Position numbers and translations under genes: made by a program. The notes beneath the pieces were generated by a model, which searched no databases, was not told the DNA's origin, and saw nothing but the letters and a program-made list of their open reading frames with translations. Shown here in pieces: positions 32,662 through 43,746 of a stretch of 64,000 nt of DNA. Positions within the stretch are counted from its first letter, which is position 1, and each line of letters begins with the position of its first letter. The DNA comes from Liolophura sinensis (lineage: Eukaryota > Mollusca > Polyplacophora > Chitonida > Chitonidae): NCBI RefSeq assembly GCF_032854445.1, contig NC_088301.1, forward strand, positions 18,177,223-18,241,222, read 5' to 3'.

Positions 32662-35600
32662 ATGGGAGATTTTGATCCTAAACAGTTTGTTAATGCGCCC
32701 GATCAGGATGTTTTTGAGAGTTTAAAGAAGGAAGACTTGGTTAAGTTAGGGACATTTTTAGGTTTGTCCATAAAGTCTTCATGGAGGAAAAGAGATATGC
32801 AGCATACTTTGTTGAAACATTTAGTGGAGATAGGGAAGTTTGATAGTTCTGCATTATCTGATTATGAGTTCGAGGGTCAGTCTGATACCGAGCTTAAGTT
32901 TAAACAGTTTGAGTTAGAAAAGTTGAGATTGGAGAAAGAGGAAAGGGAGAAGGAGAAAGAGAGGGAACATGAGATAGAGTTAGAAAAGTTGAAAATGCAG
33001 AGAGAGAGAGAGGAAAGGGAGAGGGAAGTGCAGAGAGAGAGAGAGGAGAGAGAAATGCAAGAAAGAGAGAGGGAAAGGGAATTGGAGTTTCAAATGAAAA
33101 AGTTAGAGGTTGAGAGAGGTGAGAAACCGGGTCCTTCCGGTGGACAGGATTCCGGATTTGATGTGACCAAATACATTCGGTTAGTTCCATCCTTTCAGGA
33201 AAAAGAGGTGGATAAATATTTTCTGCATTTTGAGAAAATTGCAAATAGTTTAAAGTGGCCTAAAGAGTTCTGGACTATGTTATTACAGAGTGTGCTAATT
33301 GGAAAGGCCAGGGAAATTTACACTCAGTTAAGTGTAGAGAATGCTTCCAATTATGACTGTGTGAAAGAGGTAATTTTGAAGGGTTATGAATTGGTGCCTG
33401 AAGCTTACCGCCAGAAATTTCGTAACTGTGAAAAAGGTAGAGATCAGACATACGTTGAGTTTGGTCGAGCTAAGGAGCAGTTGTTTGATCGCTGGTGTAT
33501 AGCCAAGAAAATAGGCAAGGATTTTGAAAGTTTGCGTCAGCTTGTGCTGGTAGAAGAGTTCAAGCGTTGTATTCATAATGATGTAAAGGTGTTCGTTGAT
33601 GAGCAGAAGGCGAGTACACTTGAAGAGGCAGCCAGTTTAGCTGATGATTATTCCTTGACACATAAGGTTACATACACGGGTAAGCCATTTAATTCATTCA
33701 CACGTAGAAATACCCAGTCACATGCAACAGGTAGAGGTAGGTCTACACAGAAGAGTTCTACACCAGGCTCCAATGGTTCTACAGCTCATGGTTCACGTAG
33801 TTCAGATTGGAATGGTAGTCCTCGAAATAGGGTCACTTGTAATTTTTGCAAGCGGGTAGGTCACGTGATGAGTGAATGTTACAAGTTGCAAAGGAGACGG
33901 GAAGCTCAGAATGAGTCTAAGCCCACAGGTCTTTGTGTTGCAATGCACAAAACATTGCCGGAAGTTACATCAGCAGTCAAAAGCAGATCTGAGTTAGCTG
34001 ATACGGGATTGGATAAGATTCCCAAATGCTCTATGGATAGCTTCGCTCCGTTTATCAATTCTGGTTCAGTGTCGCTTAGAAGCGACATGTCTTGTGCTAC
34101 CCCTATAAAGATATTAAGGGATACTGGGGCATCTCAGTCTCTGTTGTTGATGAATACTCTGCCCTTTTCTGAAGAGTCATACTCTGGGGTTCGTGCCCTT
34201 ATTAGAGGTGTAGAGTCTAGTGACTTTGTCAGTGTTCCCCTTCATGATATTTATTTGTCATCAGATTTGATATCTGGACCTGTCAGGGTAGGCATTAAGC
34301 CTTCATTACCTTTTGAGGGTATTCATTTGTTGTTGGGAAATGACTTAGCACATGATAAAGTTACTGTTGATCCCTTATTGGTTGATAAGCCTTCTCTGAA
34401 TTCAGTCACAGAGCCAGTTGAAAGCGAGATAGCGGGTTTATATCCGTCCTGTGTTGTTACAAGAGCTATGTCTAGAAAAGTCAGTACAGACCAGGATAGT
34501 ACTGTTGATTTGAGCGAGACTTTTCTCAACAACATGTTGGATGGAGATTCTTCCAAATTAGACAGCCAGCAGGAAGTAGATACTAATTTTGTTAGTGGCG
34601 ATCAGCCATTTTGTAGGACTGAGTTGATTGCTGAACAACACAATGATCCAAGTATTTCTTGCTTGTTTAATGATGCAGCTAAAGATGGTGAATCTTTACC
34701 TGACCCATGCTACTACTATGTCAAGTCTGGCATATTGATGCGGCAGTGGAGGCCTCCCGATGTTTCGTTGGAGGATGAATGGGCAATTAAGCATCAGGTA
34801 GTTGTGCCCAAGTCTTATCGTAAAGACATACTGACCATAGCTCTTGAAACGCCGTTAGCAGGTCATTTAGGTGTTAATAAGACCTATCATAAGATTCTCA
34901 GTCATTTTTATTGGCCAGGAATAAGGAAAGATGTTACTGAATTTTGCAGGTCTTGTCATGCATGTCAGTTAGTGGGGAAACCTAACCAGACAATCCCCAA
35001 GGCAGCCTTGAGGCCTATTCCTGCAATTGGTGAGCCATTCAGTAGAATCTTAATAGATTGTGTTGGTCCGCTACCTAAGACAAAGTCTGGAAATCAGTAT
35101 ATGTTAACCATAATGTGTACTTCAACTCGTTTCCCTGAGGCAATTCCATTAAGGAATATTACTGCCAAGACTGTAATTAAGGCTTTAGTTAAGTTCTTCA
35201 CCATGTTTGGTCTGCCTAAGTCAGTACAGTCAGACCAGGGTTCAAATTTCATGTCTGGTGTGTTCCAACAAGTTATGCATGAGCTAGGTATTAGCCAGTA
35301 TAAATCCTCAGCTTATCACCCACAAAGTCAAGGAGCACTAGAGAGATTCCATCAGACACTGAAAAGTATGATAAGAACTTACTGCTTTGAGACAGGGAAA
35401 GATTGGGACGAGGGTGTACCTTTGTTAATGTTTGCTGTAAGAGAGTCTGTACAAGAGTCACTTGGATTTAGTCCATTTGAGCTTGTGTTTGGCCATACTG
35501 TGCGTGGTCCACTACAGTTGTTCAAGGAAAAGTTTGTGTCTAGTGATAGTGACAATGTTAACCTATTACAGTATGTGTCAAGTTTTCGTACTAAGCTCAA

Positions 35601-35877
35601 CAGAGTATGTGAGTTAGCCAGAGAGAATCTTACAGTTTCTCAGAAGAGTATGAAAACTAAGTATGACAAAGAGACAGTAAGACGCAGATTTGAAGTTGGT
35701 CAGAAGGTGTTGGCCTTACTTCCAGTTAGTGGTAAGCCACTTGAAGCGCGTTATTTTGGACCTTATGTAGTAGACAAGAGGCTAAGTGATCTTAATTATA
35801 TTATTTTCACTCCTGATCGGCGCAAATCTAGACAACTTTGTCACATTAACATGTTAAAGCCATATGTAGACAGATAG
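32662..35877 (+). CDS. Gag-protease-integrase polyprotein of the Gmr1-like element
   Basis: An intact frame of 1,071 codons. Residues 1-75 match the N-terminus of the 26021 gag. A highly charged E/R/K coiled-coil region covers about 82-155. The capsid spans about 174-328, its C-lobe (YELVPEAYRQKFRNCEKG onward) being SCAN-like. CNFCKRVGHVMSEC is a zinc knuckle at residue 393. DTGASQS (Asp 487) is the aspartic protease. The integrase HHCC zinc module starts at His 735. The catalytic triad is Asp 799, Asp 858 and Glu 894 (spacing DD35E), and a GPY/F-type module (YFGPYVVDKR) closes the protein. No RT lies between protease and integrase. Expected role: assemble particles, mature them and integrate cDNA. 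It could be active if RT comes in trans. Confidence 0.93.
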   Translation: MGDFDPKQFVNAPDQDVFESLKKEDLVKLGTFLGLSIKSSWRKRDMQHTLLKHLVEIGKFDSSALSDYEFEGQSDTELKFKQFELEKLRLEKEEREKEKEREHEIELEKLKMQREREEREREVQREREEREMQERERERELEFQMKKLEVERGEKPGPSGGQDSGFDVTKYIRLVPSFQEKEVDKYFLHFEKIANSLKWPKEFWTMLLQSVLIGKAREIYTQLSVENASNYDCVKEVILKGYELVPEAYRQKFRNCEKGRDQTYVEFGRAKEQLFDRWCIAKKIGKDFESLRQLVLVEEFKRCIHNDVKVFVDEQKASTLEEAASLADDYSLTHKVTYTGKPFNSFTRRNTQSHATGRGRSTQKSSTPGSNGSTAHGSRSSDWNGSPRNRVTCNFCKRVGHVMSECYKLQRRREAQNESKPTGLCVAMHKTLPEVTSAVKSRSELADTGLDKIPKCSMDSFAPFINSGSVSLRSDMSCATPIKILRDTGASQSLLLMNTLPFSEESYSGVRALIRGVESSDFVSVPLHDIYLSSDLISGPVRVGIKPSLPFEGIHLLLGNDLAHDKVTVDPLLVDKPSLNSVTEPVESEIAGLYPSCVVTRAMSRKVSTDQDSTVDLSETFLNNMLDGDSSKLDSQQEVDTNFVSGDQPFCRTELIAEQHNDPSISCLFNDAAKDGESLPDPCYYYVKSGILMRQWRPPDVSLEDEWAIKHQVVVPKSYRKDILTIALETPLAGHLGVNKTYHKILSHFYWPGIRKDVTEFCRSCHACQLVGKPNQTIPKAALRPIPAIGEPFSRILIDCVGPLPKTKSGNQYMLTIMCTSTRFPEAIPLRNITAKTVIKALVKFFTMFGLPKSVQSDQGSNFMSGVFQQVMHELGISQYKSSAYHPQSQGALERFHQTLKSMIRTYCFETGKDWDEGVPLLMFAVRESVQESLGFSPFELVFGHTVRGPLQLFKEKFVSSDSDNVNLLQYVSSFRTKLNRVCELARENLTVSQKSMKTKYDKETVRRRFEVGQKVLALLPVSGKPLEARYFGPYVVDKRLSDLNYIIFTPDRRKSRQLCHINMLKPYVDR

Positions 35878-35899
35878 CACTGATGTCAATGTTGTACAT

Positions 35900-36522
35900 C
35901 CTAGTGGAGTTGCTATCTCTTGTTTTCCAGTGCCAAGTTGTAAGAGAGAGTTAAAGCGTTTTTTGGGCATGGCAGGTTATTATCGTAAGTTCTGTAGGAA
36001 CTTTTCATTTGTTAGTGAGCCATTAACTCAGCTGTTAAAGAAAGGTGCTAAATTCTTGTGGTCCATTGAGTGTCAGAGATCTTTTGATAGATAAAGGCCA
36101 TGCTAAGCAGCGGCCCCATACTTGTAGCACCTGATTTTAGTTTACCATTTAAGCTAGCTGTTGATGCTAGTGATATATCTGCTGGGGCAGTTTTGTTACA
36201 AGAAAATGAAACAGATCACGTTGATCACCCTGTATGTTTTTTCTCTCACAAATTTGACAAGTGCCAGAGAAATTATTCGACAATAGAAAAGGAGTGTCTG
36301 TCCTTGATTCTAGCATTACAGCATTTTGAAGTATATGTGACTTCGTCAAGTTACCCCATTGTTGTGTATACAGATCACAATCCCTTAACCTTCTTGCACA
36401 AACTAAAAGGTAAAAACCGAAGATTGTTACGGTGGAGTTTGCTTTTGCAAGAATTTAATCTAGAGATTAGACACATAAAAGGGAAAGATAATGTGATTGC
36501 TGATTGTTTGTCACGTGTCTAG
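35900..36522 (+). pseudogene. RT thumb and RNase H remnant, downstream of integrase
   Basis: From about 35909 the frame reads RELKRFLGMAGYYRKFCRNF, the thumb/connection that normally follows the RT palm, with WSIECQRSF after it. A single missing A near 36091-36095 shifts the frame. The open frame 36100-36522 then gives RNase H with VDASDISAGA, STIEKECLSL, YTDHNPLTFL and KDNVIADCLS, covering the catalytic Asp-Glu-Asp-Asp set. The RT fingers and palm, including the YxDD box, are absent between the integrase stop at 35877 and 35909. The order integrase-RT-RNase H is that of Gmr1-like elements. Confidence 0.85.
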
Positions 36523-36627
36523 TTGGTTTTCTGCAGCTTTGTTTTTAAAGACTGTGGTAAACGTTATTATTATTATTCATGGTTATGAATATGTTAAAGA
36601 AAGTTTTATGCAAAACTTTCTTTCCCT

Positions 36628-36639
36628 GAAGGGTGGGGG
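36628..36639 (+). other. polypurine tract
   Basis: GAAGGGTGGGGG immediately before the 3' LTR, the plus-strand priming site of LTR elements. Confidence 0.75.
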
Positions 36640-37636
36640 TGTTATGTATGACTATTTAACGTTTTCATGTACTGTTAGTCTGCGGACCTTTGTGAAAGCA
36701 TAACAGGCCCTGTTATATATGTACAGTGCGGACCTGGCCGAAAGCACCTTGTTCAAGGCTCTGTTTATTTAACTGGCTGTTCATTGGCTGTTAAACTCTG
36801 TGTTTAAAAATAGTTGAATCCACCTGGCACGTATATAAGCCGTGTTTTCTGTGCAGAGTGGAGGTATTTTTGCTACATCCACTGGGAGCCAGGAGAGTGT
36901 GCGACGCTCTCGTATAGAGTCCATTATGTTTATATGAGCTGGTGATGCCAGTTTCATTTGGGAGGACAGATTTTTATGCCGGCACCGTTTGTGTACCACA
37001 GTAGTACTGATGTCTGGTTTATGTGAATTTCTGCGCAAGTCACGTTTATTGGTGTTCGGATCTTTATTATGATTATACAGTGTTGACTGTGTAATTTGTT
37101 TAACACGCTGACCTCACCTGACCGACAAGGTCGTCAAGGACTCTAAACTGAAGTTTTCAGTTTTGCAAAGGACGTTCGTTCTGCCACAAGGTGACATTAC
37201 TCTACGTCTCTGAACGGCTCGTTTGTGAGCTTCTGCGGGAGCTGTGACTGATCTGAAGTAGATTATACCTCGATGCCTGTATTTACCCTGTGTTGTGCTC
37301 TGCGGGTGTGACGTCATTCAAAGGCTTGACTGTTCCAGTTCTGTGTAACCTGTGTACTGTGTTCGTGTTCGCTAACCTGGCGAAGTACCTGTCTAGGACA
37401 ATTTGTGAATTGTGTGTTTATCCCATGGTCTTTACGTTGGATTTCCTGGAATACATTCCTTGGGTTGCAAAGGTGAACTGGAAACTTTTAAAGACCGGTA
37501 ATACTGATGTGTATGTTGTTGTTGTTGTTGAACTGTCTGTAAAACTGTACGTCTCATTTTATATATAAAGCATTGTTTACATTGTAATATTGAGTCACTG
37601 AGTCTGTTTTCTGTTGCCGTTTTCAATACCGTAACA
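36640..37636 (+). repeat. 3' LTR, 997 bp
   Basis: Same length as the 5' LTR and no mismatch seen by eye; the TATA box is at 36832-36839. Confidence 0.95.
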
Positions 37637-37640
37637 CAGG

Positions 37641-38360
37641 CCCAAATGTCCGTTGGAACTGCTGAACCGATTACTTGTACCACAAACATGTGTGACCTTT
37701 CATTGATGAAGACCCTAGCTGACAACATGGTATCGAGTGATCAACGTAAACATTATCTTTCGGGATACAAACCCTGTGGTCAAACCAGGCTTAGAATAAG
37801 ATGAGACATGAATTAGTCACTGGATGGTTTATTCGCAATCAGATTTTGATTTTAAGTTTTTAATAGGAGACTGTGTTACTTTCAATTCAAATTCTTGACA
37901 ATAGCCTAATGCTTCAGCATGTCTTCCGGGTTAATTATTTACGTGCAAGGCGCTTAACGTTATCTAGAAACTAGCGCTGACAAACCACCTGACGTAAAGC
38001 TGCACCCTTACCAGCAAGAGGTAGATTCCAGCCTGCGACATCGCCGGCAACTTGCTAACGGCCTTCAGGGAGAAAACTTACAAGGCAGATCGACCAGGTC
38101 GGTTCTTTTAGGAGGATAAAAAGCTAACTTACACGGCGGACCACACGAAGAAGAATTCCTGTTAGGTATCCTGAACCTGTAGATATTGTACTGCGCATCC
38201 AGTATAACCATCTAGGACGCGGATTGTGGATTCCTTGTGGTATGAGTACATATATATGGTGTCCTCTAAAGCTGATGTCCAGTCCTACCATCAACGGCGA
38301 GCCTGGAGACAAAGCTGAACCCGTTGGCGCTATAACCCGAAGACAGTGTCCTGGTTAAAT
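37641..38360. other. non-coding stretch
   Basis: Unassigned sequence between the LTR element and the next LINE; no gene recognised. Confidence 0.4.
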
Positions 38361-38451
38361 GCCCCCCGTGGGGTTTCCGGGGTGATAAGAATAGGACCTC
38401 AGCCCTCTAGGCAAGCTTGTCGTAAAAGTCGACTAACCTAGAGCTCTCCTG

Positions 38452-38612
38452 TGTGAGCCCGGTGAATATAATAGGCTCACATCTTCCCGGTTGTGTGAGA
38501 GGCAACCGGGGAGCGACCTGTTTGCCGTGGGTTGCGACCCGTAATCTACGAGGACGGGATCCTGGTGGCTGAGGGCGTGTTGGTCTTGCGAGATCCTCAC
38601 GCCCAACACGCC
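38452..38612 (+). promoter_or_regulatory. three strong hairpins in the LINE 5' UTR
   Basis: Stem 1: 38452-38459 with 38474-38481 (8 bp). Stem 2: 38486-38493 with 38503-38510 (8 bp). Stem 3: 38574-38583 with 38603-38612 (10 bp, perfect). They could be ribozyme, translation or promoter structures, or mere chance in GC-rich DNA. Confidence 0.5.
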
Positions 38613-38991
38613 ACTTTGGCACTTACTTGGAGAGAGGCGGGAGGTCGGATGGGCCCGGTCCGATCAATCGGCTTGGTCATGTCTTGCCTCTGCGTTGTCC
38701 CAGAATTTCTCCATAAGACCACTCAATAAAGAATAAATGTTATTTCTGAAATTTCGTTTGCGGGACTACGTTTTGAGGCGGTGGCTCATGGGTCAATCGA
38801 GTAGTATGTGTCTGATGTGTGACCTTATTCACTTAATGGGGTTTGCTCATTAGGGCCATCTATTCGAGTATACTTCACGTGGAGTCCTTGGTGTGTTTCC
38901 TGTTGGGTATCCCCAGGTTCAGGCATCGCCCTTGTTGGCACTCCGTGGTGGGTGGGGAACACGTGGGGTGAATTCTTATTATATAATAAAT

Positions 38992-40326
38992 ATGTCTAAC
39001 TTAAACCTTTTGTCTAACGTTTCCAATATAACAATCCAATCTTCCCCTCGGCCCACTCCAGGCGCTGATAAAAAGAGGAAGCTGGAAGTATTATCCGATT
39101 CACTTGATAATGAACAGGACAATTGGCCGGCTTTTATCGTCCTCTCCACTAGGAGCGAACAAAAGCCGGCCTCTAAAATTCATCCTTTTTTGTTAAAAAG
39201 GGCATTGGAAGGGGCAGCAGGGACTTTGAAAACTGTTAAAAAAACTACGATCCGGAGACATCCTCATCGAATGTTTCCGGAAACAACAATCTAAAAATTT
39301 ATTATCACTTAAAAAAATCTCTGATATACATATTTATACATCCCCTCACAGTTCCCTAAACAGCTGTCAGGGAATAATACGTGATAGGGATGGTGATATC
39401 ATAGATTTAACTGAAGAGGAAATCTGCACAGAATTAAAACCACAGGGTGTTGCCAGAGTAAAACGTTTTACATCAAAAAAAGCTGGCAACATCATCAAAT
39501 TAAATACCTACCTTTTGACATTTAATAGTACATCTCTACCGTCACATATCTACATTGGCCCATATAGGGTTAATGTAGATTTATACATCCCTAATCCTAC
39601 ACGTTGTTTCACTTGCCAAAAATTTGGTCACGGCAAGGGACAATGTAAAAATAAACTGGTTTGCTTCAGATGCGGCAGTGAGGGTCATGAGGGTTTTCGA
39701 CTGCAGCAACACAGTTAAGTGTTGCAACTGCAGTGGAGATCACATGGCCTCTTCTAGAGACTGTCCTCTTTTCGTGAAGGAAAAACAAATAATTAATATC
39801 AAAGTCAGGAACAATATATCCTACCAGGAAGCCCGAAAATTAGTCTCACCCTCTAATACTTCTCCGCAGACTTCGTTTGCCAATGTGGTCAAGCGAGTAG
39901 CATCTGTTGCTACTCAAACCTCTTGGACTTGGCCCATTGGAAACGACAAACCTACTTCTATATCTTTACAACCCTGCTTCTCAATCTGCCCATAATTCCT
40001 GCTCAACACAGACCACTACAGTACAGCAAGTAAAACAAGTAAATATTACACAAAAAATTGATAAACCTGAACAAGATAAAAACAAAACTACCAGAACTAA
40101 GTCCGGAAACAAAAGTCATAATGAAAATAATAAACCTAGTGGTCCCACGGAGCGTCCCTCTAAGGCCACTAGGGATCCTGTCCAAACTTTCAATAGGTTT
40201 GGATCGTTGGAGGACGTTGGTCCTTCAACATCAGATGCGGATGTGATGGATACATCACCCGCACCAGGGAGATCTTCCAGCCGATCTCCAAGAAAGGGCC
40301 GTCCGCGGTCTAAACACAAAAGATAA
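38992..40326 (+). pseudogene. I-like LINE ORF1 (gag-like, frameshifted)
   Basis: Starts MSNLNLLSNV at 38992. The reading frame changes near 39270-39300, near 39700 and near 39960. Between them are a region with SPHSSLNSCQGIIRDRDG and FTSKKAGNIIKLNT words typical of this ORF1 class, and CCHC knuckles CFTCQKFGHGKGQC, CFRCGSEGHEGF(D)C and CCNCSGDHMASSRDC. The basic C-terminus (KGRPRSKHKR) ends at 40326, 24 bases before the ORF2 start. Function: single-stranded nucleic-acid binding coat. Confidence 0.8.
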
Positions 40327-40350
40327 ATCGCCTATACGTCTCCCTCCATA

Positions 40351-40885
40351 ATGGCGATATACGATAAAATTATACAATGGAATTGTCGAGGTCTTAAGGT
40401 TAATTTTATTGAAATAACACAGCTAGTTCAATCTTTAAATCCAGCCGCCCTCTGTCTTCAGGAAACTCACCTGAAGACATCTGACAAAGATAAATTATCT
40501 CTTAAAAATTACACACTTTATAGCAATTATTCTGGTGAAAAAGAGCGAGCTTGTGGCGGCTCCTCTATTTTCGTAAATAATAATATAATTCACAGTCCTG
40601 TTGATCTCGTTACTGAGTTTCAGGCTGTGGCCGTCCGTGTTTCTTTGTCAGAAACAGTTACTTTATGTTCGATCTATATTCCTCCTCATTGTTCTTTGTC
40701 AATCTCTCAATTACATAACTTGAAAGAACAACTCCCATCCCCTTTTATAATAATGGGGGATTTTAATGCCCATAACCCTCTATGGGGCAGTAATAATATA
40801 AACGGTAAAGGCAAAACTTTGGAAGATTTTTTATCGAAAGATGAACTGTGTTATTTCAATGATGGTTCTAATACCTATTTACATC
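40351..40885 (+). CDS. I-like LINE ORF2, endonuclease part (incomplete)
   Basis: Opens MAIYDKIIQWNCRGL and stays open for 178 codons to the N block. The apurinic-type endonuclease residues are all present: Asn 11, Glu 38 in QETHL, a SIYIPP strand near 108, and Asp 137/Asn 139 in GDFNAHN. This enzyme nicks target DNA to prime reverse transcription. It is intact as far as visible, unlike the endonuclease of the LINE at 11074-16671. Confidence 0.88.
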
Positions 40886-41085
40886 NNNNNNNNNNNNNNN
40901 NNNNNNNNNNNNNNNNNNNNNNNNNNNNNNNNNNNNNNNNNNNNNNNNNNNNNNNNNNNNNNNNNNNNNNNNNNNNNNNNNNNNNNNNNNNNNNNNNNNN
41001 NNNNNNNNNNNNNNNNNNNNNNNNNNNNNNNNNNNNNNNNNNNNNNNNNNNNNNNNNNNNNNNNNNNNNNNNNNNNNNNNNNNNN
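40886..41085. other. assembly gap, 200 N
   Basis: Exactly 200 N, a round placeholder length, so true size is unknown. It cuts ORF2 of the LINE. Confidence 0.99.
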
Positions 41086-42439
41086 ACACGCTTAAGAATC
41101 GGTAGACAACAGTTTCAGACAGCAAGGCAATTAACTCAAACAACAAAAGTGGGCTTTCTGCCACAATTAATGAGAAACAGATTGTGTTTCCGCCGAGCCA
41201 CTGATTCGTAACTGTTTCTGTTGTCACTCTGCTGTTACGTAAATGTTCTATATGAGTTTACACTGTAGATGGTTCCTGATGACTGTCCCTTGCAAATACT
41301 AGTTCATTGTGCAGTTTTGGGTAGTTTCCAGCTACACAAAGCATTGACGTCAGCAAGCTTTTAAAGCCGTCTTAAGATTGCATAGTACCAACCTCATTAC
41401 CTTGAGATTTTAAGTGCCATATTACTCAGATTAACTTATGGTTTTTCAATATTTCCTTACACCCAATTTAACAATACACACAGGGTAGTTAATTATGACT
41501 AAATAATGAAACTGGACACTAATGCTAAGATACTGTTATCATCTTAACGAGCTATACGTTAAAAGAAAATACCTCTATGAATTGAAGAAGGCATCACTAA
41601 ATAGACCACTTAAAACTAGGAATGGCTATACCTTCATTAATTTGTTTAGATGTTTGTGAAAAGAGATAAAGGCGTTTGAACATTTGAATTCTTTATGGAA
41701 CATACTATCACAGTTTAGGAACTTTGACGTCACAGGAAGTTTTTCTTAACTCTAATCACGACACTGACTGTTGAAATAATTCTATTTATCTAGGCGTAAA
41801 AGATCAGTGAATTAATGTTTCCCAAAATTCCTTCCTTCTGGTGAACATCAGGAAAACAATGTGATGTGACGTCAGTATGGCTCAGCATAGTGTCCAAATA
41901 TTTAAATGTCTTTTAACACTTTTAAAAATTGAATGAAAGTATTTTTATGCATAGTTTTCGGTTGTTTGTATGATTCACCTAACTTCATATTTTAGCTTTA
42001 TTTTTCTTTGAAGAACATTTAGTCAAGTTTTGAGTTTGTCGAGAGTTCATCATTATTCACCGAGACTGCTGCGTTTAAATGGCAGCATTTCATGTCATGT
42101 GTAAATTATGGCCCAGGGTTATGGTGGCTATCTCCATACTGCAATGTAAGGATCATTAGCCAAATGGCAAGGAAATGTTGATTACGAATGACAGTTAAAA
42201 AACTGACAAGAACAAGACGTCTTATTGTTTGCATCGTCAAACAATTTGCAGAGTTTTACAAGGAATAGGCTATCTTTATATGACATAGTTATACTAGGCC
42301 CCGATTTCCGCTCGATACTTACACATAGTGTGACACATAGTCATGTGACACATTAGGCCACACATAGTAAATAATATAATATCAAGGAGGAGAGCACATG
42401 ATTTTTATATCTTCATTATTCAGACTGCACATACCAGAC
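41086..42439. other. AT-rich non-coding stretch
   Basis: No gene, TE protein or tandem array recognised. Confidence 0.5.
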
Positions 42440-43390
42440 CGATAAGTTTTCCATACTTTAAGAGGCAGGCAATTTACAAGAGAGAAGCCATGCATGGAAG
42501 ACTAATTAATTAAAAATAGACAGGCACTACTGGGGATCATTTCGCATTTATATGTACAAGTTAGCAATTGTATTGTCATAAGCACATACACGATTGGTAA
42601 ATATTTACACCAGGTATTTTATGTATGTAGTGTGGATAAGGTGTTTTGGTTAGTATTGTTCTAAATGCCACGAAAGGAAGGGAACGGGTAGCTGTATCTG
42701 CCAGGCCAAATCAAGACTGAAGATATTAGCAGATCATATATCACGCATAGTCATAGAGACATGCTAAAATACTTTCCAGTTGTGTTTATTGAACACTGAG
42801 GTGGGAGGAAGCTGTACCAAAGAACAAGGCATCTAAGAGCCCCAAAACCGGTGTAGGAGTTTTTAAAAGATATCTGAGGTTACGTAATTGATTGAATTTC
42901 ATGCAGTAGGATCAGAAAGACAAAGTGCTCTCCAATCCATTTAGGGTCCGGGCACACGGTGGGCACATTTGGAATCCTAGTGCACTGCACGGGATTTATG
43001 AAGTTAAGTGATACACAGGTCAACATGCGCAAGAGCGTTTATGCCGGTGGCCGGTCCATAGCTCTGTGTTAAGCTTGGGAGGGGGGAGGGGGGGGGGGGG
43101 TCGGGTGCCATATACAATATGTACAATGCTCGCTCCAGTCCTCAGTAGTACTGCGGAATACACTGAATTAGGCTGAGATTCTGTAGAAGATCTAGGCGGA
43201 AATAAGAACATAAATAAAACACATTGATGCCATGGATGTAAGATGATGTCCAAGGGAAGGTGTCATGTTCAGAGACCGATAAGGTCTGCCTTATGTACGA
43301 TATTTTTGGCAGTTCTCAACTTTCCGGTAGACAATATTTCCATCATAAACCCAAGCAGTGAACAGTTTTTTTTCCATTTTTCCTTAGTTT
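42440..43390. repeat. segmental duplicate, copy 1 (partner 47777-48225)
   Basis: Shares long collinear stretches with 47777-48225 (and 50407-50855): GATAAGTTTTCCATACTTTA, AATCCTAGTGCACTGCAC, GCTCGCTCCAGTCCTCAGTA and CAACTTTCCGGTAGACAATA. This copy has about 500 extra bases in the middle and a G-rich run at 43080-43100. Confidence 0.85.
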
Positions 43391-43746
43391 CAGCAGGTCT
43401 ATGCGATATTGTCATAGTTTGCCACGTGCATTTGTTTACATCATAGCACATGTGTATGTATGCGTAACATGATCAGCTCCCCTATGTTAATATTCATGAC
43501 GTTGCAGCATAACGATTGGCTAATAATACGTAAGTAACATACTGCGGGACTGCTCAAGGTGATGAAATGTGTGGAATAGAGTGACTGTCTGAATGGAGAC
43601 GCTGTTTCGAGTCCTTTATTTATTCACACTTTCTTACGTCAAAAGACGGTAACACAAAAGCATTACATGGTGTCAGCATTTCAGAAGAACCCTTGAGATC
43701 GCAGCAAACGTGAAACAGATGTCTCCCATGGATTTCGATAACGGTA

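Larger units (their letters stand above)
31539..37640 (+). mobile_element. Gmr1-like Ty3/gypsy element lacking the RT core, both LTRs present
   Basis: Structure: 4-bp target duplication CAGG (31539-31542 and 37637-37640), 997-bp LTRs, tRNA-Pro-type primer site, Gag-protease-integrase ORF, RT thumb and RNase H remnant, polypurine tract. Integrase lies upstream of the RT/RNase H part, the pol order of Gmr1-like elements within Ty3/gypsy, and not the usual RT-RNase H-integrase. The fingers and palm of RT are absent. The two LTRs have equal length and showed no difference wherever compared, so insertion is recent. The deletion most likely predates insertion, with RT supplied by another copy. Confidence 0.92.
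38361..40885 (+). mobile_element. second I-like LINE, cut by assembly gap
   Basis: A 5' UTR (about 38361-38991; the 5' boundary is approximate), ORF1 with three CCHC knuckles, and ORF2 up to the gap. ORF2 opens with WNCRGL as in the LINE at 11074-16671 and aligns with it through the endonuclease. The 5' UTR and ORF1 differ, so this is another family of the same group. RT and RNase H are not visible: after the gap the sequence no longer resembles a LINE. Confidence 0.85.

Noticed and set aside
41086-41211. continuation of LINE ORF2 after the gap
   Set aside because: The residues after the N block show no RT or endonuclease motif; the open frame continues only because N codons do not stop it.
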